From Eunapius fragilis (taxonomy: Eukaryota > Porifera > Demospongiae > Spongillida > Spongillidae), in the NCBI GenBank assembly GCA_963681505.1, contig OY811983.1, forward strand, positions 2,958,615-3,022,614: a DNA stretch of 64,000 bases, written 5' to 3'. The translations under genes and the position numbers were made by a program. The notes below the pieces were generated by a model. That model ran no database searches. It had not been told where the DNA came from and saw only the letters and a list, made by a program, of their open reading frames with translations. Shown one piece after another: positions 11,441-23,700 of the stretch (the first letter of the stretch is position 1; every line of letters begins with the position of its first letter).

Positions 11441-12370
11441 CTTAAAAGCATATTAATTGAAACGGATCACGACATAAGATATACATTGTATAGTACATTT
11501 AGGTACATTTATGTCATTACACAAATCTGCATGCACGTATTTATGTTCAAGCTAAAGTTCACACACCAAGACCCCTAACTAGGATAGCTCGAGCAATGGA
11601 CCTTGTCAAGGTGAGGTTCATCTTGCTGTATAGGTCATGGGTGACCTTGCTCCTCGCATACCTTGAATGCATGGCTATTCGGCGGGCCAGTAGCGCAAAT
11701 GTATTGACCGCCTCCTTCCCCCAATTACCATAAGTCTCAACTGCTAAGGGAAGACAACTCCAACCAAGCTCAGAGCACTTAGCATCGTTGCTCTGATGTT
11801 TGCGTGTTTCAGCTAACTCAGCAGCAAAACCAGAGCGAATACTTGACTGACCCAAAGGTTTTGGTATCAATGGAGATGTTACGGTGAAGTCGAATGCAGC
11901 TGGCTTTCCACCTAACCAATTTTGCACTAAGACATCGGCTGGTCGGGTGTGAGACATGTCAGGTGGAAGACCACTGCCTTCCTCCACCTTTACCCTTAAA
12001 TGTGCTTGATGGCAAAGCTCGACAAAAACATCCTGCAGATGGTTATGGCGGAGAACCACATCACCCCCTCGCCTACATGTAGCTGCATGGTGACCAAGTG
12101 GGTCCAAAGCTATGCCCGTGCAAAGAGGACATGAGAGCCCTCTAGAGATATCCACGCCTAACCACCACCGAATTCTACACAAAACTCACTTGGGTCCAGG
12201 TGTAAACCTAACTCCATTGTAGGTACCACAGTAAGCCATGAAGAAGCATGGGGCGCCGATACAAAAAGAAGGCGAGCTTTATTGGCTACAGAGGAAGCAT
12301 CCAATAGAGACCTACAGCATTTGAGAAAAAAACCCATAAAGAAACAATACCCCACTATCAATCTACTTTA
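11440..12370 (-). mobile_element. 5'-truncated RLE-type non-LTR retrotransposon (F)
   Basis: The minus strand encodes the end of an RT-linker (12,361-12,158: K-A-R-L-L-F-V-S-A-P). After a one-base shift near 12,170 it encodes a zinc knuckle (C-P-L-C...HHAATC), RGGDVVLRHN, and an endonuclease with R-P-A-D-V and A-F-D-F-T-V motifs (12,182-11,559). The 5' end is truncated near 12,370. The exact 3' end is uncertain. It is closely related to the pieces at 47.6-50.8 kb. Confidence 0.7.
11559..12182 (-). pseudogene. Zinc knuckle plus RLE endonuclease of element F
   Basis: An open frame of 207 codons. Motifs in order: CPLC..(H)HAATC knuckle (residues about 19-36), VVLRHNHLQDVF, TRPADV (about 79-84), AAFDFTV (about 94-100), LGWSCLPLAVETYGNWG (about 138-154), and the terminal ARAIL. 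RPxDV and (D/E)..V are the expected catalytic strands of restriction-like endonucleases in R2/R4-type non-LTR elements. No start codon or promoter belongs to this fragment. Confidence 0.65.
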
Positions 12371-12602
12371 CCCTCCCTGATTTTGGTCACTATTCTTAAG
12401 TTTCAAACAGAAAAGCTTCTTTTTCTTCTCCTTCGTCCGCCCCTTCTAACACATTAAAGGTGCGATTAGCATTGCCCGCGGAGCTCTCGTACGAATGTGT
12501 GGTGCACGTGATTCGTTTCCAATCCCTCTATATATTATCTCTGGTACGATCATACCCACGTGTGGGTTGTACATCTCAAAAGAGGGTACATGACGGCTGC
12601 AT

Positions 12603-12735
12603 GGGTGGAGGAGAGGGGAAGGGAAAGGAGGGGGAGGAGGGGAGGGAGGGGAGGGAGGGGAGGAAGGGGAGGAGGGAGGGGAGGAGGGAGGGGGAAGGGG
12701 AGGAGGGAGGGGAGGAAGGGGAGGAGGGAGGGGGA
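12603..12735. repeat. Polypurine (GGGAGGA)n tract
   Basis: About 130 bases of almost pure G/A on the plus strand lie 90 bases past the LRRK stop codon. Such tracts can form triplex or G-quadruplex structures. Confidence 0.9.
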
Positions 12736-12823
12736 GGCAGAGGACTCACGTGCAGACATATATCCATTTGTACCGATATCATATCACACACATACACAAT
12801 AAACACACAGATACAAAACACAA

Positions 12824-13182
12824 TTAAATCATCCAAGCATTTAAACAGAATTCATCTTTCAAAATCAGGTTTGGAAATGAGTTGCATAGGTGAGAATTAG
12901 CATTTCCAACTCCTATGCTGAGCACAAAGTCCTGAGATGTACTTACAACTGGCCGCCCAACATAAGTACTGAAGAACGAAGTGACACCATCCACATTGGT
13001 GGATCCCTTCAAATGAAGCACACCACACACAGACCCATAGTGTCCAAGAGCAGTGTTAGTGTGCACAGGAGAGGGAGTGGTCTGGGCCTCTTCCAGGTCC
13101 TTTGAATCCAGGTCCACCACTTGGATCCTCCCATCAAAGCCAGCAAACACCACTTTGGAAGACACAACGTCAAATGCACCAA
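12824..13182 (-). CDS. LRRK-like exon 20 (WD40 end, stop)
   Basis: The last blade reads KVVFAGFDGRIQVVDLDS. It continues to F-V-L-S-I-G and L-N-A-W-M-I, then TGA at 12,824-12,826. The paralogous fragment at 53.2 kb ends at the same L-N-A-W-M motif, which supports this C-terminus. Confidence 0.9.
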
Positions 13183-14679
13183 CTGAAACGGAATGGAAAC
13201 ACTCATGCTGTGATGGAATGGAGACAGATACTCCCCCACCCCCCCCCCACCCCCACTCTTACCTTGGAACGGGCACTCCCAGTGTTTGAGGACGACATTG
13301 GACTTAACATCAAAGCAGGCGAAAGAGAAAACACCGTCTTGCTGCAACAGGGCAACCACCCAGGGACACTCCGCATGCTCCCTCAGCCTCATCCCCCTGA
13401 CGCACACCTGGACCCCTTGGTTGTAGGGTGAGCGGATGGGCACCACAGTGCAGTCCCTCTGCACCCTGCTGTGGAGCCCCAGGCCGTTTGTGGGGATGGT
13501 CCACACCTCCACGCTCCCGTTGCTGCACCCGCACCACACCTCAATGGCCTCCTGGTCGTGCTGGAGGGAGAGGAGTGTGAGGAGGGAGCAGCCCCTCTGG
13601 AGGAGGCTCTCGGAGTACACGCGCCAGCTCTCGGGGGCGTGGTGGGGACCCATGACATGCTTGCAGATGAGGACCGTGTGCTCCTCGTACCCGACCACCA
13701 GGACCTTCTTCCCGGGGAGGTAGCTCAGGCTGACAACGGCGCCGTGGTGAGTGTGGTCTGGGAACAGAGAGGAGGTGGTGGTCTTCTTGGAGAGGTTGGC
13801 GCAGTGGACGTGGCCCGTGGAGCAGCCGAGGATGATGTCATCTGCTCCGGCAAAGCACATCACTGTGACCTTTCCGTCCGATTGCAACACCGTCTGTGAA
13901 GGGACAAAGGGCACGAATCACCACTTGCTTTAAACACTTATTCAATACAGCCGTAAAATTAGGTGTGTCGAAGAACGCTTTGATAAATATAATAGTGAGT
14001 TTTCATATTAAAGAATACATGTACTTTATAAGTTCATTAATTGGAGTACATTTAAAATAGGTTCAAAATCGAAAGCCTTTGGCAGTGTGCACACCTCAGT
14101 AAAAGCCATACCACAGGATGTAGCCATCTTAAGGTAGTGGTGATACTCTTAGCTCTAATACCATACCCTCACCACCTAAACAATGCATTCACTATTGGAA
14201 CTGATGTACCCATCCATCATCAGTAGCAGTACCCTTTGTTTCTATACATGTACATGTGTAGTAACAGTAACTCTATCTGATAGGTCAACAATCCCTTACA
14301 AATGATTGGTAAGGATAGTTCTTTGTGACCAGGTGGTGAAGTACACGTTGTGATTATGTTCAAGGCTTGATTGTGACAGTGATAAGGAGTGCATGTGTTT
14401 CTAAGACGGGAGAGTTTAAACATGAACTTGAGTTAATATGTCGGGGTCTACACATGCAATAAAAAGGCTGCAGATGGCAAAGTAAACTTTGCGCTCGGAG
14501 TTATTTATAAAAGGATTTATTCATGTTACCAACCTATTGCATTGTATATATATATATATGTATGTCAGAGTCCTTCCCTATGATGATCCATACGTGTACA
14601 GACACACATGAGCCCTACCATGACACCTACAATCTTGAACTGTACCCACTTCAATAACACCCTGCATGCATTATATTGT

Positions 14680-14724
<45 letters not shown>

Positions 14725-17700
14725 ATATGGGTGATGCTGACAGGAATGCGAGCAACCCCATGAACCCTCAACCTACCTCAGGGTACAGCTGCAGCCTCAG
14801 GTCCACCATGCCCTGATGCCCCACCACAAGGACCTTACCACGGGCCCCAACAGCATCCTTGGCATTGGTCAGAGCCACGCCCACCTTGAAGTCGGCATCG
14901 TCCTGCCACATGCACGAAGCCACCACCTTTTGGCCTGGGGGTAGGACCAGGGTGTCCAGGAGGGGGGAGGAGACCCCACTGTGTTGTCGTCCGTCGGGGG
15001 CTAGGCCTGTGCTCACTTCCAAACCCCTCTTTAGGCTGGCTGCAGTTGGCCTGTTGTACAGTTCGTGTTGCCAGCACTCCTGGAGCAGCTGGTACATGAC
15101 CAGAGGGTATGATGGGTCCTGAGGGATGAGAGAGAATCGAGTGATGAGGGGAGGGAGGGAGGGATAGTTCGAAGGGAAGGAGAGAGGAGGGAGGGAGAAG
15201 TGAGCATGTGCTCCATGTACCCATAACACCTTCACACTAGAAAGAATCATATTGCAACAGATTTGAAGTACATGTAACTGTGTATACTACTTGTGTATGC
15301 ATAAATGTACCATCTCCCCCAACAATGCACTGTGCGTAAGAATTGGAGCTGAAGGCTTTTGAATGGGTCACAATCATACATGATCTAGCACGTGTGGTTA
15401 GAACATGATCATGTGACACGTGACCAGGTCATGTGAGCAGATAACTGCGACCATCTTGGGTCAGGAACCCGTGGGCAACCATTCGATCTGTTGTTTAATG
15501 ATTATTTCCAACACAGATGTCAATAAATCTCAATCAACTCTCCAAATCAATTGTGACTATTTAAAATTCTTTTTTGATGTCATCATTTAAGCTACAAGGT
15601 ATCACAGCCATAAAGATAGATTGTGTCTTCCCTTTTAATAAGATGTTCCCTCTCACCTACCCCCTCCCCCTCGCCCCCTCTCCTCCAGTACCTTGCAGAA
15701 GAACTGAGGGCGCTGCCCACTGAGAATGAAGTTCTTGTACTCCAGATCTGAGAGGCTTGATGGTGGGAGTGTCCTGAGGCTTAAGATCTCGTAGAGACAA
15801 GTACCCAACATGTAAATGTCCACCTTAGAAGGGCAGAGGTGAAGGAATGAGAGGGATAGAGGGAACATTCAATAACAGGATTGGAAGGATCAAATCACAA
15901 GGAGACAAAACTAAGTACAGAAGTGTATGTAAATGTGGTGCAACTACAGTGTCTAGAGAAGCACTGTACTATTATGTACACATGGGAACACTGTACTGTT
16001 ATGTACATACAATGTATGGGAACACTGTACTGTTATGTACATATGGGATGACTGTATTGTTATGTACATATGGGATGACTTTACCGTTATGTATACACTG
16101 TATGGGGTCACTGTACATAATGGATCAAAAGGGACCTAAATGTAACATAAATGCACTGTAACATAATTTATTTTCTAGGACATGCACTGTATGGCTAATT
16201 AAAAATTTTAACTCCTTGGTAGATAGACCGATTCTCGGTGCATAAAATACACTTAGCAGAGGATATACATGTATTAGGCTTCCAAAATATTAAAAAATTA
16301 GCATTTCACCGCATTAAGTGATCCCATGTGTCAATAGGGAAGCACTGTACCATAATGTCAGTACATTACCTTATCTGTTAAATTCCCTTCATATTCCACA
16401 GACTCTGGAGTGACTCTGCAGAGACCTTCTTTTCTGGCCCTTTGGGCAGTCGGATTGACACAAATTCCCAGATCACCCAACTTTACAAGGACTCCTGCCG
16501 AGCCTCGTGAAGAACTGTATATGCAATCCTTACATACAAAACCTAGTGGCTTTCCATCGAAGCAAGTATGACCTGGGTCTGGGAACTTGAACACCAGGAT
16601 GTTACTGCACCTCAGGTCATTGTGGACCAGTCGCTGCTTCTCATGCAGATACTCCAGCGCATCTGTGACCTGAGAGATGGTAGGTAAATAGATAAAGATA
16701 GATTGACTTCATTACAGATGCCAGCCCTAGACCCTCCCGTGACTACATTATTGTGTCCCCACAACTGAGGGGAGCTCAAATTAAGACAGTTAGCTGGAGA
16801 GGAGTGGTATATTGGCGGCTATACTCACACCACTCATGCATAAAAGTACGCACACATATTCACACACCATATAGTTTCTACATTGTATTTGAGATTTGCG
16901 ATTTGCAGCATTACAGGAGTACATGTATATGTAGATAAGAGTTTAAAACGTGATAGAATATTTCAATTCCAATGTACATGTACATGTACATGTATTACAC
17001 CCACTGTAAATGGTGCTACTGCCTACATGTATTTACACACACACACACACAAACACACACATTGAAGACTAAGCTGAGAAGTTGTAGTAATTAAACTTTA
17101 ACGTTCTAGTATGTTGGAGAAATTCTAGAGGAACAAGACTCAATAATGTGAGATTACTATATTTTCAAAATCATCTGTTTTGTACATCAATCAATCAATC
17201 AATGAAGATTAAATGACTACTCGTCAAGTTCATTACATCACTGCTAATAAGCAATAGGTCTCCTTTAGCAGTCTTGATCTTAGAGGATTTCTGATTGGTA
17301 GTTATATATCTGATGTCCCATAATTTCTTTCTGTGTTAATAATATCCTTGTGGTTAATGATGAAATATAACATAATAGTATGTTTTTATGCATATCCACT
17401 ATTTTCTCCTTTTCAATTACAAAATGTACAAATAGACAAGTGGGACATTTAACTCTGCTCAAGCCAATAATGTTTCCACCCACATTTCTACAGAGCACAT
17501 GCACGTATGCATGTTATGTGCATACATGTGCTAACCCTCACATACACACAATGTTAAAGAAACAAGTACCTGCAGCATAGCCAGAGCCAGTGAGGTGGGA
17601 CACATGTGTGTCTCCCTTTCTGCGTGCTGCTTCCTTAGGAGCTCAAAGCTGAATAGCGGAGCCCACTCAAGCACAAAGGAGTGTGGGTTGGTGATGACTC

Positions 17701-20700
17701 CTATGAGCTTCACCACATAAGGGTGGTCTAACTGGTGCAACTTGTTCAGCTCATAGCGCATGGATGCATAATTCTTGGTAAGCTCTGCGCTAACATCTCC
17801 AATGTCGTCAAAACGTTCAAATATTTTGACGGCTACAACTTGTGCAGTCTGGTCCTGATGAGTAGAAGAGGCAAGTGGAATGAGAAGGAAGGTATGGTGA
17901 GATGAAAGGAGTGAGGGTGACAGAGATGGAGAGAAGGGGTCATGGTGAAGGAGATGGAGAGGGAGAGGAAGGGGTGAGGAAGGGGTGAGGGAGAAGGAGA
18001 TGGAGAGGAAGAGGAAGGGTGAGGTGAAGGAGATGGAGAGGAAGGGGTGAGGGAGACAAGTTCCATTGAAAGGAGATAATATAACAATAGTGTAACCATG
18101 GAAACTACAATGTAAACTAGTAGTACACATTTCTATACTCAACTGAACCAAAAATTATGTAACCAATTTGAGCAGTCTACACACACGTGGTTACGTACAT
18201 GTACTGCACCCATGCATACACTGCATACACATACACACAGATACACATGGCACACACAGTGCACACTCACACACACACACACACACACACACACATGCGC
18301 ACATCCATAACACTTCAAATGGGGGGGGGGGCACCTAACATATTCTTACCACTGGATCATGGAGAATTCTTCTGAGTACCTTCCCAAAGGAACCTTGACA
18401 GCCTGTTGTCACCTCAGCCATCTTATGGATTGGTTCACTGAAGCTCTTCTTGTCCAGTTTCATACCACCAAAGTCAGCAAACAGCTTTGATTTGGGAAGG
18501 GAAACAATGAGAGGGAGGTGCCTTTATAAGCAACCACTACAATAACATATCAGATGCACGTGACCACACAGCACATGGAAAGTGCATGTGACCACACAGC
18601 ACATGGAAAGTGCATGTGACCACACAGCACATGGAAAGTGCATGTGACCACACATTGCATGGAAAGTACATGTGACCACACTAAAGTTGTATCACAGTCC
18701 ATCATCACAGATAATCTGTTCCTCTATTGATACACCCTCACTAAACCTAACACTCTCCCCACATGTACATGTGCATCAAATCACATGTACACCCACAGCA
18801 TCTCACACACACACCATCACCTCACACACCCACACCCACTTGCAGCACCTCACCAGGTCGGGCACAACCAGCTCCAACTCCAGCCTCCCATGCCACGGGC
18901 AGTTGATATGTTCCTGCTCCAGTGTCCTCCTGATGCAGAACTCCAGAGAAAACGCACATAGGGGCTGGTTCTTTAGGGTTGCAGGCGGAGGAGGAGGGTC
19001 CCTACGCACGTCCCTGTCGCCCATGCACAGGGGACAGGGCACAAGGTGGAGCATCTCCCCCACGGAGTAGATGCCCTGCTCCGCCATGCTGTGGCAGTGG
19101 TTCTGGAGCACCTCGTCCAACATCTCCAGGGCCTTGGCCAGGAGTTGGGCGCTTGGGGACGACCTCAGCCCCTCGCCTCCCTCCCCCACCACCACCTCTG
19201 GCACCACAACCTCCATGGTCTCAGTGTACTCGGGCGGGACGGGCAACCAGTCCTTCTCCACGACGTACTGCAGGGACTTTGCCCTGAGCTTCTGCTGAAG
19301 CTTGGAGGAGGACAACTGGTGCTGCTGCTGCTGAGGGGAGTGGCTCTCAAACTCGTGGCCCTGCACCCCGTTCATCCTCAGTAGCAGCTGCTGGTCAAGG
19401 TAGAGGACCATCCCCGTCTTCCAGTACTGCCAGAACACGGACACGTTGCCGATCATGGCCCTGTGGAAGAAGGTTGCGTCCTCGCAGTAGGCCTGCTCGG
19501 GGACCTCGCTGTGGATCATGGAGAAGAACTCGTTCCTCTGGAGGCAGAGCGAGATCAGCTCGTTCCAGAACCCGGATGCGAGCGGGGGCATGTGGAAGAG
19601 ACGTCTGTACACCAGACCCGTCGCCTGCACCTTGAAGGTGCGCACGGGGGCGCGGCCCCAGAAGAGGATGTTGGCAGACTTGCCCTCGACCAACGTCGTG
19701 GGGGAGGGGGAGGGGGAGGAGGAGGAGGAGGAGGAGGAGAAGGGAGCCTTGCCGGGAGGGGCTTCCCTAGGGTACGTTCCAGTCTCCGAGTCCAGGACGT
19801 AGCTCAGGTTGAGTGCAATGGCCGAGGGAGCGAGGAAGATGTCTCGCCCGATGGGGTGGATGATGTGGAAGGCGTGGAGGAAGTGGCAGATGAGCCTGGC
19901 TGTGCCGGGGGCTATGCCCTGGGCCGCGTACTCCCTCTCCAGACGGTCAAGGCTCAGGAGCCCCGACTGGGGATCTAGGGGGGGGGCAGAGGGGGGGTGG
20001 GGGTGGGGATGTAAAGAGCAGCAGTGAGTACAATATATTGGGCTATTCCATTTAATGACTGTACAGGGGTACAGATGACAATACAATAAATCACTCCGGA
20101 TAGTTAATAAACCAACTTGGATATTACAAATATTAAAGCTAACCACCTTTAATAACTATTTTTCCCCTGTACAGTCATTGAATGGAATAGCCCATTGCAT
20201 TTCAAACCATGACTCGGGTGGGGGACTGATACCATCATTGTTTTCAAATGATGTTGCTAGGGAGTGCTATTATGTAACCCCTCTGTGGCATACATTAACT
20301 TGGGAAGGGCGGGGGGGGGGGGGGGGGGGGAGCGGTTACCTGCTCCACGTGGCACCACCTTGCTGACGTTCTCGGGGGACACAACGATTGCACAGTAATC
20401 AAACCAGCGTTGAGGATTGACGATGAAGTGATCCTTCAAGAGTGGCTGGTTGAAGTGTAGGATGACACCAGCTATGGAGGGTGGTAGTAGCTAAACATTT
20501 TTAAACAAGAAGTCATTTTTTTTTTACTTTGCCTGCTTAGATTAATACAATGGTGCAGTGCCAAATCCGGAAATCCCCCACATGCTTTACTCAAACCAGT
20601 TACAGTACACCTGTCAGATGTTGGTGCATTTACTATTCGTGATGTTTTGAAAGTTAAATACGAAAGTTTTCTTTCTACAAAACCAATGAGCTACATGTAT

Positions 20701-23700
20701 AATATAAATGACGCAATACAATAATGGTCTAGGGGTCTGGCTACATTCTCCTGCTCCTCCATATTTCTTCTTGTGCTGCTCCCATTACCAATAAATGTAA
20801 AAGTTTTCTGGCCAGGGGACCAAACTTATCTATTTGTAGTTACCAAGTAACAACTAAATGAAACATGTGGCTCTATGCAATGTTGCTAATCATATCACGT
20901 TGTTGGGGGTGGTCAGCAGAGGACTGCATACCTAAACTACGTTATGCAGGTGTGCATGTTTGGCATTCCACATACCCAGCTATAGGCCAAAGCTACATGT
21001 ATGCATCCTAACCATGAATATCATTAGTACAATACACGTGACTACATAGGAACTAAATGAACTAACATTGCTACAGATACATTTACATGTAAAAGCCATA
21101 TCAAGGATGATAACTGAACACCAAGCACTGCAGTGAAAGTGTTTAAACAACATTCAATGGGGAAAAAAAAAATTATCACAACTTTTTCAATGTGTAACTT
21201 ATGATGATATAAAAATTATGAACACGGAGCTTAATGGTATAAATTGGACTTACTTGTTGAGTAGAGATAGTCCACTGCAGTGTCTAGCTCTTTGCTATTG
21301 GAGATGATACCTGAAACACCCATGCTGACAAATGAAGAAAAAAAAAAAGTAGACCAAAGGCGATAAATGTATACTCAATGCACATATGTGTACATGCACA
21401 TGTACATGTGTACATTACAATAGCTTCCATGACTAATACACGTATCTTTCTCTGAATGGTCATAAGCAGAGGCAGCATCAGTTGTGTCGTAAGGCCAGCA
21501 GGTGTGGGGTCATAAGCAGAGGTCACTAACCTGAAGGTGTCCCTGTCCATCACCACCGCGTCATTAAGCAGAGCCATCTCGGCTATTCTCTGCCGCAAGT
21601 CGTCATAAGACTTAGGAATTTTCTCATCTAGAATTTTCACCTTGAAAGAAGGCGACTTGGCTTAAGTTGTGTGCATATGTGTAGGAGATGTAAAAACTGT
21701 TAAAGGCCACGCAAGGAATGCATTTACAGTGGAAGGTCACGTGATGTATGCACAAACTACTGTTGAAGATAACATGATGTGCACACACATGTGATGGCTT
21801 ATCACCACGTACACGTGGTATGAACACATATGTACGGCTCTCAACTAAACACCACCTGGCTATGGCTTACAGCTACCTCCCATGGCTTCACACACTGGCT
21901 GCTTCATGTTTCAAGCAAGTGTAACATACATGTACTACTGATATTAGTGTTCCAGGATGGTTAAATGACATCACAATATCTGGACTACAAGGTGTTTATT
22001 GATATAATCAGTTACAAAACACAAATAAGCCTTCAACAAAAAAATTAAAATTTATTGTGCATCAAATGTGACAGAAAACAACATACTAAGTTATATGTAC
22101 AATGTATATGGCAGGGGGTGGGGTCCTTGTATATGGCGGGGGGTGGGATCCTTGTATATGGCAGGGGTGGGTGAGGGGGGTGGGCTCCTTGTATATGGCA
22201 GGGGTGGGGGGGGGGGGGGGGGCGCCTTGTATATGGCAGGGGTGGGTGAGGGGGGTGGGATCCTTGTATATGGCAGGGGTGGGTGAGGGGGGGGGCGCCT
22301 TGTATATGGCAGGGGTGGTGGGGCTCCTTGTACATGGCGGGGGTGGGGGGCTCCTTGGATATGGCGGGGGTGGGGGGCTCCTTGTATATGGCGGGGGGTG
22401 GGGTCCTTGTACATGGCGGGGGTGGGGGGCTCCTTGGATATGGCGGGGGTGGGGGGCTCCTTGTATATGGCAGGGGGTGGGGGGCTCCTTGTACATGGCG
22501 GGGTAGGGGGGGCTCCCTGTATATGGCGGGGAGGGGGGGGGGGGGGCTCCTTGTATATGGCGGGGGTGGTGGGGCTCAGGACTTGTATTACATGTACATG
22601 TACATGAATCAGCACACACTGGCTAATGACAACTATCAGTACCTTCAGGGGACTCCATTTCAGTTGCAATATCATAGATGCCTTCAGTCAGGTCATCGAT
22701 GCCAAGGTTTCTTGACCCAACAAAGAATACGCCAGCAATGTTAGGATAATCCTGGCTCTTCTGCCTCTTTGAGGTGTACAGGTTGTCTATCATCTCCTTC
22801 CATTTCTTCTCCTTCTCACTTCGCTGGTCACGAGGAACGAGGTCCCAATGGGTCCCCACTATGATCACTGTGGACTTAGAGGCTTTGGCCTACAACAAAA
22901 GGGCATGGGAGAGAGGGAGGGAGGGATAGAGGGAGGAGCTAGTGAAGCATAAGGAACATTTCATAATTATCCACCTCCTTGGGTTGCACCTAGGATATTT
23001 GACATCCAAACTAGCACTAACATCGTTTAATTATCTCCCCCTGATTCTTAAGTCATTACCTTAATGACATTATCATCTCTAACACTAACATTAAATGCAG
23101 GTATGTGTACACCTTTAGGAAAAGCATGTCTTATATCACCTACCTGTATCTCTTTCCTTACATACTAGTCCCCTTTCCTTACATGCTAGTCCTCTTCCCT
23201 TACATACTAGTCCCCTTTCCTTACATGCTAGTCCTCTTCCCTTACATACTAGTCCCCTTTCCTTACATGCTAGTCCTCTTCCCTTACATACTAGTCCCCT
23301 TTCCTTACATGCTAGTCCCCTTCCCTTACATGCTAGTCCCCTTTCCTTACATGCTAGTCCCCTTCCCTTACATGCTAGTCCCCTTTCCTTACATGCTAGT
23401 CCCCTTCCCTTACATGCTAGTCCCCTTTCCTTACATGCTAGTCCCCTTTCCTTACATACCAGTCCCCTTTCCTTACATGCAGGTTCTGCAGCCAAATGTT
23501 GAGGCCTTCGATGCCTCTCTCCTCCTCTGATGCATTCCACACAATAATGTTCAGAGCTCGGTTTGTAAGAAAACATTGATGTGTTAGATAGTACTCCTCC
23601 TGAACAGAGCAGAGAGATGTGCCCATCACAATACACCTAAGCCAGTACCATGATGACTGCTATTTCATCCAACCCTGTGTCCACATCTGACATCCCTTCA

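Noticed and set aside
18979..19978. Long plus-strand frames opposite COR exon 13
   Set aside because: Antisense shadows of a GC-rich true exon; only the minus frame has conserved COR features and correct splice phases.
22045..22744. Proline- or glycine-rich collagen-like frames on both strands
   Set aside because: They follow the 27-bp minisatellite, exist in several frames at once and lie in an intron.
23105..23636. Cys-Lys-Glu-Arg-Gly repeat protein
   Set aside because: It is the 21-bp donor minisatellite read through. The true exon 8 frame stops within about two units.
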